From NCBI GenBank assembly GCA_034003585.1, contig JAVEYH010000159.1, positions 1 through 6,434 on the forward strand: DNA of 6,434 nucleotides, read 5' to 3'. Positions 1 to 5,186 of this stretch are shown here, one piece after another. Both the position numbers and the translations under genes were made by a program. Each line of letters opens with the position of its first letter. Positions within the stretch are counted from its first letter, which is position 1. The notes beneath the pieces were generated by a model. The model saw nothing but the letters and a program-made list of their open reading frames with translations. It searched no databases and was not told the DNA's origin. Origin of the DNA: JAPXSY01 sp034003585. Its GTDB lineage: Bacteria > Verrucomicrobiota > Kiritimatiellia > RFP12 > UBA1067.

Positions 1-103
1 CCTCTGCGTTGGCATGTACGATTTCCAGGTGGTGGAGAATGTCAACACCCTGACGGCGCTGCTGGACAGCCCCATCACCCGTACCCGTCCGTGGCGCGCG
101 TGA
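1..103 (+). CDS. 3' end of an unrecognised protein (partial)
   Basis: The window opens inside a coding region whose last 33 codons are read from base 2 to a TGA at 101-103. The peptide starts LCVGMYDFQVVENV and ends SPITRTRPWRA. The codons are GC-rich at the third position, as in the neighbouring genes, which supports a real gene rather than a chance frame. I do not recognise the family from this fragment and assign no function. The stop lies only three bases before the first heptad repeat, so the 3' untranslated region consists almost entirely of repeat. The start and most of the protein lie to the left of the window. Confidence 0.6.
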   Translation, partial: LCVGMYDFQVVENVNTLTALLDSPITRTRPWRA

Positions 104-106
104 CGG

Positions 107-180
107 AACGCTCAACGCTCAAGTGGGAAATCGGAAAGAACGCTCAACGTTCAACGCCCAACTCTCAACGTTCAAGTGGG
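107..180. repeat. Heptad-repeat array A1 (minus orientation, two tandem copies)
   Basis: Two copies of one element lie side by side, each starting with CGGAA and ending in AAGTGGG. The first has units at 107-113, 114-120 and 121-127. The second has units at 139-145, 146-152, 153-159, 160-166, 167-173 and 174-180. Units are exactly 7 bp long and close to AACGTTC or AACGCTC, with an 11-bp joint (128-138) between the copies. On the minus strand each copy reads CCCACTTGA followed by CGTTGAR-type units. The array directly follows a stop codon and faces array A2 in inverted orientation, so the pair could form an imperfect hairpin in the RNA downstream of the first gene. There are no unique spacers, so it is not CRISPR. 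Confidence 0.85.
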
Positions 181-219
181 GAGAACTGCGAACGGCTACC
201 CCGTCCCTCGGGTTTATAC

Positions 220-247
220 TTGAGGGTTGCGCGTTGAAAGTTAAAAC
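220..247. repeat. Heptad-repeat array A2 (plus orientation)
   Basis: Four 7-bp units follow one another without a break: TTGAGGG, TTGCGCG, TTGAAAG and TTAAAAC. The array is preceded by AC, giving the same ACTTGAG opening as array D, and the order of unit types matches arrays C and D. It is inverted relative to A1, with a 39-bp gap of ordinary sequence between them. The third unit supplies the TTGAAA that I propose as the -35 box of the downstream phosphoesterase gene. Confidence 0.8.
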
Positions 248-263
248 CGTCTCATGCAATAAT
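234..263 (+). promoter_or_regulatory. Candidate sigma70 promoter of the metallophosphoesterase, -35 inside a heptad unit
   Basis: TTGAAA at 234-239 (5 of 6 matches to TTGACA) and AATAAT at 258-263 (5 of 6 matches to TATAAT) are separated by 18 bp. They lie 36 bp upstream of the preferred start codon at 299. The region 248-290 is markedly AT-rich compared with its surroundings. A perfect inverted repeat, AATAAT-ACGA-ATTATT (258-273), covers the -10 box and could be an operator. The promoter assignment is inferred from consensus matches only. Confidence 0.45.
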
Positions 264-273
264 ACGAATTATT
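258..273. promoter_or_regulatory. AT-rich palindrome over the -10 box
   Basis: AATAAT and ATTATT are perfect inverted repeats around a 4-bp centre, ACGA. They overlap the proposed -10 box and lie 25 bp before the start codon of the phosphoesterase. The palindrome could be a repressor operator. It could also be chance, since the stretch is very AT-rich and simple. Confidence 0.3.
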
Positions 274-298
274 TATTTGAGTGTATTGGAGATTGGCT

Positions 299-1819
299 AT
301 GGCAGCGAAAATGGACCTTTCACGTCGTTTCTTCATCGGTGGCGCCGTCTCGTTCGGTGCTTTCGCGGGAAGCCGTTTCGTCGAGGCGGCGCCCGGGACG
401 TTTCTCGGAAAGAAGACGAACCTCACGTTTGGCGTGGTGAGCGACATCCACATCACGAAGGTCGGCGCGGACGAGAAGATGGCGGCCTGGGGGAACAACC
501 TCACGTTCCGCCACACCCTCGAATGGTTCCGCGACCAGGGTGTCGACGCGGTGATGGTGGTCGGCGACATGGCGGACACCGGCATGGCCGAGGAGCTGCA
601 GGCCGTCGCGCAGGCGTGGTATGCGGTGTTCCCGGACGACAAGGCGCCGGACGGACGGAAGGTCGAGAAGCTGTTCGTCTACGGCAACCACGACTACCAC
701 GGCTATCTCTACGGCAACCATGCGGCGAAAGCCTACCCGGACGAAGCCGAGCGCCGCCGGCACGTCCTGCGCAACGACCTGGGCGGCTGGTGGAAGAAGC
801 TCTTCAACGAGGGCTACTCCCGCCTCTACCGCAAGACCATCAAGGGCTACACCTTCCTCGGCCAGCACTGGGACGACGGAAAGGGGATGGAGACGAAATA
901 CGGCTCCTGCCCGTTCGGCGTCGAGCTGGAGTCCTTCCTCGCGGCGAACGGCAAGACGCTTGACCCGTCCCGCCCGTTTTTCTACTTCCAGCACCCGCAT
1001 CCGAAGGACACGTGCTACGGCCCTTGGGCGTGGGGGCACGACAGCGGCCTCGTGACGAAGACGCTTTCCGCCTATGCGAACGCGGTCGCCTTCTCGGGAC
1101 ACTCCCACTACACGCTTACGGACGACCGTTCGCTGTGGCAGGGCGCGTTCACATCCGTTGGCACGAGCTCGCTGCGCTACACCGGCATGCCGTACAACGC
1201 GCGCCATCCGGCGGGCTACGAGAACACGACCACCGAGGCGAAGGGGCGCGACGCATTCGACGCGCAGAAGGTAATGGGCAAGTACAACGGTGGCGACTGC
1301 CGCCAGGGCATGGTCTGGAATATCTACGACGACCGCATCGTCGTCCAGCGCCGCGAGTTTCTCAGCGACCTCTTCGTGGGGCCGGACTGGGTCATGCCGC
1401 TCGGCGCCGCCGAGCCCAGGCCGTTCGCCTTCGCCGAGCGCGCGAAGAAGACGACCGCGCCCGAATTCCCAGCCGGCGCGAAGATCGTCATCAAGAAGAT
1501 CAAGGCGAAGACGCGCAAGACGTCCGGCCGCGACGCGGCGGAGAAGGACGCGTACGAACTCACGTTCCCGGCCGCGCTCGGCGCCGCCGGGTCGCGTCCG
1601 CACGAGTACGAGATCACGGCCGAAGGCGCCGAGGGCAAGACCGCCGTCTTCCACGTCATCGCGGAAGGCTTCAACCACGCGCTCGAACACCCGCGCGCGA
1701 AGGCGACTTCGTCCTGCCGTGTCGCCGCGGACCGCCTGCCCGCCGGACTGAAGCGCTTCTCGGTCCGTCCGCTCGACTGCTGGTGGAAGAAGGGCGCGCC
1801 GCTCGTCGTCGAAGTCTGA
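299..1819 (+). CDS. Tat-exported calcineurin-like metallophosphoesterase
   Basis: This 506-residue protein is a phosphoesterase of the calcineurin-like superfamily, which hydrolyses phosphate mono- or diesters at a two-metal centre. The motifs appear in canonical order: DIH (D49, H51), GD (D90), GNHD (N130, H131), a histidine in FQHPHP (H232 or H234) and GHSH (H268, H270), so the site looks intact. The N-terminus carries a twin-arginine signal, SRRFFIGG at residues 8-15, then a short hydrophobic stretch and a likely cleavage site near FVEA-AP (residues 27-32), so the folded enzyme is probably exported. Residues from about 395 onward are rich in Lys and Ala, then predicted beta-rich, and may form an Ig-like C-terminal domain. 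I chose the ATG at 299 because GGAG at 288-291 lies 7 nt before it. GTG 281 and ATG 311 are alternatives. The substrate is unknown. The gene stands alone between repeat-filled gaps. Confidence 0.9.
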   Translation: MAAKMDLSRRFFIGGAVSFGAFAGSRFVEAAPGTFLGKKTNLTFGVVSDIHITKVGADEKMAAWGNNLTFRHTLEWFRDQGVDAVMVVGDMADTGMAEELQAVAQAWYAVFPDDKAPDGRKVEKLFVYGNHDYHGYLYGNHAAKAYPDEAERRRHVLRNDLGGWWKKLFNEGYSRLYRKTIKGYTFLGQHWDDGKGMETKYGSCPFGVELESFLAANGKTLDPSRPFFYFQHPHPKDTCYGPWAWGHDSGLVTKTLSAYANAVAFSGHSHYTLTDDRSLWQGAFTSVGTSSLRYTGMPYNARHPAGYENTTTEAKGRDAFDAQKVMGKYNGGDCRQGMVWNIYDDRIVVQRREFLSDLFVGPDWVMPLGAAEPRPFAFAERAKKTTAPEFPAGAKIVIKKIKAKTRKTSGRDAAEKDAYELTFPAALGAAGSRPHEYEITAEGAEGKTAVFHVIAEGFNHALEHPRAKATSSCRVAADRLPAGLKRFSVRPLDCWWKKGAPLVVEV

Positions 1820-1832
1820 TCACGAAACGAGC

Positions 1833-1876
1833 GCTGTCATTGCGCCATTCCACGCTGTCCCATTGTACACTCACAC
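1833..1876. repeat. Decayed CATTG-type short tandem repeat
   Basis: GCTGTCATTG (1833-1842) recurs as GCTGTCCCATTG (1854-1865). Between and after these are 8-bp units starting with CATT (1838-1845, 1846-1853, 1861-1868). The pattern looks like a degenerate interspersed repeat built on a CATTGTCC-like octamer, distinct from the 7-bp family nearby. It lies just behind the stop codon of the phosphoesterase. The call is tentative because few units remain. Confidence 0.35.
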
Positions 1877-1932
1877 ACGGTGCCCATGCGCTTTTACCGG
1901 GCGGTGATCCCGTGACCGGGAAAACAAATGTA

Positions 1933-2020
1933 GAACGCCGAACGCTGAACGCCGAACTCAGAACGGGGAGCGGAGTAAAACTGCAGCGTTGGACGTTGGG
2001 CGTTCGACGTTCGGAGTTCT
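1933..2020. repeat. Heptad-repeat locus B, inverted pair between convergent genes
   Basis: The left arm has five units in the form GAACNNN (1933-1939, 1940-1946, 1947-1953, 1954-1960, 1961-1967). The right arm has five units in the form NCGTTNN or NAGTTNN (1986-1992, 1993-1999, 2000-2006, 2007-2013, 2014-2020), inverted relative to the left. An 18-bp loop region separates the arms. Outer units pair well: in the third unit from the outside, GAACGCC at 1947-1953 is the exact complement of GGCGTTC at 1999-2005. Transcripts from either side can therefore fold into a long imperfect hairpin, which would suit a two-way transcription stop or mRNA end. The unit differs from loci A, C and D (CGTTCGA or CGTTGGA rather than CGTTGAA), so this is a second subfamily. 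Confidence 0.8.
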
Positions 2021-2035
2021 CCCCTCTTTCCCGCG

Positions 2036-4039
2036 TCATCCGATGATCTTGCCGGCCTTTTTTGCGATTCCTTCCAACCGGTCGAGAACCTCGGTCAGGC
2101 GACGCTTCGGGCGGTTCTTCGCCCGCAGGTCGGCGATCAGTGCGGTCCACTCGGGATCCCGGCCCAGACGGGCGTAAACCGCTTTCATTTTTTCGAGATA
2201 GGCGCCTGCGGTCTGATAGGCAGCCGGATTGACCCGCGCGATTTCGCCTTCCGCCTGTCGTCTCCAGATGTCCAGAGCCGCGTCGGGGTGCGTCTCCTGC
2301 ACCGCTTCCGCCACGGCCGCGCCGAGTCCGCCGCCATATCCCCAGCCGAAGGTATCGCGTCTGGGGATGCGCGCAAACCACGCCAACGCGTCGTCGTGGC
2401 GCTTTTCGAGGATGGCGATCTCAATCAACACATCCCCCTTCGGAAACGCCGAATACATGTTTCTGCTTTTCACGCCGCACAACCCCGTGTCGGGCAAGGG
2501 CCATTGAGGCCGTTGTTCCGGAACCGCGGGTGTGGCGCCCTTCCGTCCGCTCGGGCTTTTTACCTTTGAAGGTTTCGGATCGGGCCGGGCATCCGGCCGT
2601 ATCCCCGTCTCCAGCCAACGGAGCACGCCCGCGTGCACCGTCTCCCAGAGACCGAGCGGCACGGTTGCCTTTTCAAGTGTTTTGAACGCCCCCACGCCGG
2701 GCTCGTCGAAGAACTCGGCCGCCCGGAACGCCGCGACGAGCGGACGGTCCTTTTTCTGCTGCGCACGTTCGCACAGCCGTCGCGCCAAATCTTTCGCAAG
2801 GCCCGGCCATTTTTGGATGGTTGCCGCGAACCCCTTCCGGCACCATTCTTCGGCCTCGTCGTGCAAGCCCAGCGACGAGAGATGATCGACCAACTGGCCG
2901 TAGCACTGCGTGACCTCCGCTTCGCGCCGCAACAAACCGGTTATTTCGCCTGTGCGCCCGGCCCGTTCCAGTGCATCGAACGCAGCGCGCATGATCCCCT
3001 CTCGCGCATATCGCGCGGAAGACGAGTCGGCGTCCGCCTTCGACCCCGGACTGCCTTCCGGTACGGGGGGCACTTGCTTCAGCAGGTTGTCCGCCACCTC
3101 AGACCAGACAGCTGCAGAAAACACCTTGCCGTCCGTCCACAGGCTTGGCAACCCGTCGAAGCAACACCAGTCGTCGCGCAGCCGCACGCGCCGCTCCCAC
3201 AGCAGCTTGTCCGCGTCCGGCATCGACGACCGCGCCAGCGCCCGGAACACGATGCCTATGCAGCTCGCGACCTCCTGCCCCGTCTCGCCCTCGTCGTCGG
3301 ACTGGCTGATCTGACTCAGTCCGGCGGCGACGAGTTCTTCGCCCAGCGCCACAACCTCGTCTGCATGACCCGCTGTGAGCAGCGCCTCCAGCCGCTCGCG
3401 CACGGGCGTGTAGTCGGGGATGTGAGACTCATGTGACCAATGCCGCGTCCAGCCGGGCTCGGCCGAGGCCTCCCGGATGGCGCGGCGGGCCGATTTGACG
3501 AGCCGCGTTACATCCGCAACCGCCAGCTCAGCCCGGTCCGCCAATCGCTTCCTCAGATCGGGCACATCAACCAGCGCCTCGTGAAAGAGGTGCAGCAACT
3601 CATCCTTGGAGAGGCGGGCCAGATAGGCGTCCACCTCGTCTGCTTTCCGGGTTTTGATCGGCGCGGGTGCGGTCTCCTCCGAATCGTCGTCCTCAAGGTC
3701 CGCGAGTTCTTCAAACCTTTCGTCGTCCTTTTCCGCGGTGGGCACATTCTCTTTCGCCTTCACCGAGTCCAGGTAGGTTAGCACCGTGGCCACCGCGTGC
3801 TTGCAGGCCGTGCCGTAGGGGCAGGTGCAGATCGAATCCGGTTTGCCTTTCCGGGGCAGGCTGACGGCCGTGGCGTAGCGTTCGCGGCCCTGGACCCAGG
3901 CGAGCAGACGGCCGTCCGCCGTCACACACAGGTCCTCCACGTTCGCCCGGTACGACTTTCCACGCGAGACCACCCGCGCCCCGGCCCATGCGGTCAGGTC
4001 ATCCCACGTGAGGTCCTCAAATTTAGTGGATGGACTCAT
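2036..4039 (-). CDS. SWIM zinc-finger protein with long helical (TPR-like) C-terminal region
   Basis: This 667-residue protein has a SWIM zinc finger near its N-terminus: C71-x-C73, then C79-x-H81, within ICTCPYGTACKHAVA. SWIM domains bind nucleic acid or protein partners. Ahead of it is a conserved-looking region with FEDLTWDDL and RGKSYRANV, typical of bacterial SWIM proteins. An acidic linker follows at about 102-122, then helical, TPR-like sequence to the end, including a proline-rich insert near residues 500-530 and the C-terminal segment EWTALIADLRAKNRPKRRL. It is probably cytoplasmic, since no signal or membrane segment is seen. The exact role is unknown. Such proteins are sometimes encoded beside AAA ATPase, VWA or SNF2 helicase genes, but none is visible here. 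The start at 4039 has a purine-rich AGAAGGGG (about 4051-4058) at an unusually long distance. A gene ending at 4102 lies upstream on the same strand, so weak co-transcription is possible. Confidence 0.88.
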   Translation of the reverse strand: MSPSTKFEDLTWDDLTAWAGARVVSRGKSYRANVEDLCVTADGRLLAWVQGRERYATAVSLPRKGKPDSICTCPYGTACKHAVATVLTYLDSVKAKENVPTAEKDDERFEELADLEDDDSEETAPAPIKTRKADEVDAYLARLSKDELLHLFHEALVDVPDLRKRLADRAELAVADVTRLVKSARRAIREASAEPGWTRHWSHESHIPDYTPVRERLEALLTAGHADEVVALGEELVAAGLSQISQSDDEGETGQEVASCIGIVFRALARSSMPDADKLLWERRVRLRDDWCCFDGLPSLWTDGKVFSAAVWSEVADNLLKQVPPVPEGSPGSKADADSSSARYAREGIMRAAFDALERAGRTGEITGLLRREAEVTQCYGQLVDHLSSLGLHDEAEEWCRKGFAATIQKWPGLAKDLARRLCERAQQKKDRPLVAAFRAAEFFDEPGVGAFKTLEKATVPLGLWETVHAGVLRWLETGIRPDARPDPKPSKVKSPSGRKGATPAVPEQRPQWPLPDTGLCGVKSRNMYSAFPKGDVLIEIAILEKRHDDALAWFARIPRRDTFGWGYGGGLGAAVAEAVQETHPDAALDIWRRQAEGEIARVNPAAYQTAGAYLEKMKAVYARLGRDPEWTALIADLRAKNRPKRRLTEVLDRLEGIAKKAGKIIG

Positions 4040-4040
4040 G

Positions 4041-4070
4041 GCGCATTCAGCCCCTTCTGTTACGATGCGC
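4041..4070 (-). promoter_or_regulatory. Leader hairpin presenting the ribosome binding site of the SWIM gene
   Basis: On the minus strand GCGCAT (4070-4065) and ATGCGC (4046-4041) are perfect complements and enclose an 18-nt loop containing AGAAGGGG, the only Shine-Dalgarno-like sequence. The second arm ends one base before the ATG at 4039. Folding would shorten the otherwise long (about 12-nt) distance between the Shine-Dalgarno sequence and the start. It could also serve as a switch. This is inferred from pairing only. Confidence 0.35.
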
Positions 4071-4071
4071 C

Positions 4072-4085
4072 CCGACAGGTGTCGG
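4072..4085. promoter_or_regulatory. 14-bp perfect palindrome upstream of the SWIM gene
   Basis: CCGACA-GG-TGTCGG is a perfect inverted repeat in the 62-bp gap between the small-protein stop and the SWIM start. It could be an operator or a small hairpin in the transcript. No T tract follows on the minus strand, so it is not an obvious intrinsic terminator for the upstream operon. Confidence 0.35.
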
Positions 4086-4100
4086 TTGCTTGTTCATAAC

Positions 4101-4135
4101 TTCAGCGTTGCGCGTTGAACGTTGAGCGTTTAAAA
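4101..4135. repeat. Heptad-repeat array C, overlapping the end of a coding region
   Basis: Five 7-bp units run without a break: TTCAGCG, TTGCGCG, TTGAACG, TTGAGCG and TTTAAAA. The order matches arrays A2 and D, so these are copies of one element rather than independent expansions. The array covers the stop codon and the last eleven codons of the small protein encoded on the minus strand, where it is translated as the tail FKRSTFNAQR. Confidence 0.85.
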
Positions 4136-4353
4136 CCCTCAATCTTGCCGCACGTTTCTTTCGCCGTCCGGGGTATTTCAGTCAGACGCCAGGGGATGGC
4201 CGTCACGCCCCGGGCCTTCAGGATGGGTGCGGCGATCTTCTGCAATTCGACCACGATTCGCACCTTCTCCGGGTAAGGCAAATCGGCCAGCCGGCGGCGG
4301 TGCGCCGCCTTGCCTCGCGCATGCGCGTTTCCCGCGCTCATGATTGTGTCCAT
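4102..4353 (-). CDS. Small protein downstream of and overlapping the nucleotidyltransferase gene
   Basis: With the ATG at 4353 the product is 83 residues. It is basic at the N-terminus (ARGKAAHRRR), followed by a conserved-looking core, LADLPYPEKVRIVVELQKIA, then PILKARGV. I recall short proteins with this type of core next to nucleotidyltransferase-like genes in other genomes, probably as a partner subunit or antitoxin, but no function is known to me. The ATG at 4353 has AGGTGG 5 nt upstream and overlaps the previous gene by 16 bp. ATG 4341 would give the classic ATGA overlap with the upstream stop, and GTG 4362 is less likely. The overlap implies translational coupling. The last ten residues (FKRSTFNAQR) are encoded by heptad array C, so the native C-terminus was probably altered when the repeat arrived. 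Confidence 0.7.
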   Translation of the reverse strand: MDTIMSAGNAHARGKAAHRRRLADLPYPEKVRIVVELQKIAAPILKARGVTAIPWRLTEIPRTAKETCGKIEGFKRSTFNAQR

Positions 4354-4841
4354 AATTTCCACCTTTCAAGCAAGGCATGACGCTCAAGAATGTCCGTCAA
4401 GCGGGCAATATCGATCCTCCCGCTCTCCAGAAACAGGGGCACGCGCATACGGTCCTTCGCGCGCCCGGTCGAGACCGCGATGGCCAACAGGTGCTCTGCG
4501 CTCAACACCCATGCCGGTACACCGTCGTAGTCAATCTGGACGGCATGTTGCATCGCCTCGTCCAACAGGCCGGGTGAAGTGGGCAGGAACTGCACGGGAG
4601 TCCCTTCGATCATCACGCACTCGCCTGTTGTCTCCGTATAGCCGCGCTCCCGGAGATACGCATAAACGGGCGACAGGGAAACGAGCAACCCGTCACTCCC
4701 GCCGAACACGACAAAGACATCCAGATCAAACGTGGTGAAGGGCTCGGTATAGAACGCAGCCCCCATCGCTCCGCCGATCGCGTACTTCCGGATCACCCCG
4801 GCAGCCGCCATGTCGTTCAGGACAGCCAGTGTCTGTTTCAT
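4338..4841 (-). CDS. Nucleotidyltransferase-like protein (toxin-antitoxin-type family)
   Basis: This 167-residue protein has the nucleotidyltransferase fold signature: a GG pair (G23, G24) in YAIGGAMGAAFY and a D-x-D (D39, D41) in FDLDVFVVF. These position the nucleotide and metals in the DNA polymerase beta-like superfamily, including AbiEii- and MNT-like proteins. The C-terminal part, LLAIAVSTGRAKDRMRVPLFLE, is typical of small stand-alone members. Both catalytic aspartates are present, so activity is possible, but the substrate (tRNA, protein or nucleotide) cannot be read from the sequence. The ATG at 4841 has AGGGG 7 nt upstream. It is the first gene of a two-gene operon with the overlapping small protein and has its own promoter at 4912-4940. 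The arrangement resembles a toxin-antitoxin pair, which I infer rather than see. Confidence 0.82.
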   Translation of the reverse strand: MKQTLAVLNDMAAAGVIRKYAIGGAMGAAFYTEPFTTFDLDVFVVFGGSDGLLVSLSPVYAYLRERGYTETTGECVMIEGTPVQFLPTSPGLLDEAMQHAVQIDYDGVPAWVLSAEHLLAIAVSTGRAKDRMRVPLFLESGRIDIARLTDILERHALLERWKLWTQS

Positions 4842-4911
4842 GCCTCAACCCCTATTCACACCTCGCCTTGCGCGCCAAACCCGAAAAAGCACCTTGCCTT
4901 TCACACAGACA

Positions 4912-4940
4912 AGTATACGCCGCCGCAGTTTACGTGTAAA
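4912..4940 (-). promoter_or_regulatory. Strong sigma70-type promoter of the nucleotidyltransferase operon
   Basis: On the minus strand TTTACA (4940-4935) and TATACT (4917-4912) each match 5 of 6 consensus bases and are separated by exactly 17 bp. Transcription would start near 4905, giving a leader of about 64 nt. This is the best promoter match in the window. It overlaps the palindrome at 4928-4941, which suggests repression. Confidence 0.65.
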
Positions 4941-4941
4941 C
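4928..4941. promoter_or_regulatory. 14-bp operator-like palindrome over the -35 box
   Basis: GTTTAC-GT-GTAAAC is a perfect inverted repeat. It covers the whole -35 hexamer and the start of the spacer of the operon promoter. A protein bound here would block RNA polymerase. Toxin-antitoxin operons commonly self-regulate in this way, and the basic small protein or the complex is a plausible but unproven binder. Confidence 0.5.
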
Positions 4942-4991
4942 CTACGCGTGAGCGCATCCTTCCCCCCGTGTCACGCGCCAAAGGTTCTTAC

Positions 4992-5026
4992 TTGAGCGTT
5001 GCGCGTTGAACGTTGAACGTTGAAAA
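4992..5026. repeat. Heptad-repeat array D
   Basis: Five uninterrupted 7-bp units: TTGAGCG, TTGCGCG, TTGAACG, TTGAACG and TTGAAAA. It is preceded by AC, as in A2, and is the least decayed copy, so it serves as the reference for the element. It lies in the gap between the nucleotidyltransferase promoter and the transposon-end-like repeats, with no gene touching it. Confidence 0.85.
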
Positions 5027-5030
5027 GGCG

Positions 5031-5075
5031 TGGTCAGGACATAGGTGACAAACCAGGTTCAGGACATGGGTGACA
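5031..5075. repeat. Two near-identical 16-mers, possible relic of a transposon end
   Basis: CAGGACATAGGTGACA (5035-5050) and CAGGACATGGGTGACA (5060-5075) differ at one base and are 25 bp apart, each preceded by a GGT or GGTT. Tandem copies of such a motif are what one expects of transposase-binding sites at an insertion-sequence end. The motif reminds me of ends of some IS481- or IS3-type elements, but I cannot confirm this. No transposase is in the window, so it would be a solo remnant. Array D ends only eight bases before the first 16-mer. Confidence 0.45.
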
Positions 5076-5150
5076 CTTTCGGGTCACTCCCCTCGCCAGG
5101 CTGTCGGTTCCCGGGCGCGAGCCCGTCCCCTAAAAAAGCAGACGACGTGG

Positions 5151-5179
5151 TTGACAACGGGAACCGGTCTGGGCAAAAT
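5151..5179 (+). promoter_or_regulatory. Sigma70-type promoter of a putative small RNA
   Basis: A perfect TTGACA at 5151-5156 is followed after 17 bp by CAAAAT at 5174-5179 (4 of 6 matches to TATAAT). The expected start point, about 7 bp on, is G5187, which is exactly the first base of the 12-bp closing stem of the RNA-like element. No protein gene lies downstream on this strand, so the promoter makes sense only for a non-coding RNA. Confidence 0.5.
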
Positions 5180-5186
5180 AAAAATT

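Noticed and set aside
107..247. CRISPR array
   Set aside because: The units are 7 bp and directly adjoining, with no unique spacers and no cas genes nearby.
123..440. 105-codon frame starting in the heptad repeats
   Set aside because: Its N-terminus (ERSTFNAQLSTF) is only translated repeat and the rest is out of frame with the phosphoesterase.
320..1690. 456-codon open frame on the minus strand opposite the phosphoesterase
   Set aside because: It is a GC-rich shadow with Arg, Val and Gly-dominated composition and no recognisable domain, while the plus strand encodes a complete, motif-rich enzyme.
1892..1924. TTTTACCGG / CCGGGAAAA inverted repeat as an intrinsic terminator
   Set aside because: The T run lies before the stem and A bases follow on both strands, so the polarity is wrong for a terminator, and there is a mismatch in the stem.
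2633..3436. 267-codon open frame on the plus strand inside the SWIM gene
   Set aside because: Low-complexity Arg- and Pro-rich translation without domain signs, opposite a clear SWIM protein.
5112..5136. CGGGC-GCGA-GCCCG hairpin followed by an A run as a terminator
   Set aside because: On the plus strand the stem is followed by A bases, and on the minus strand the T run precedes it. The GCGA tetraloop is notable but alone is not evidence of function.
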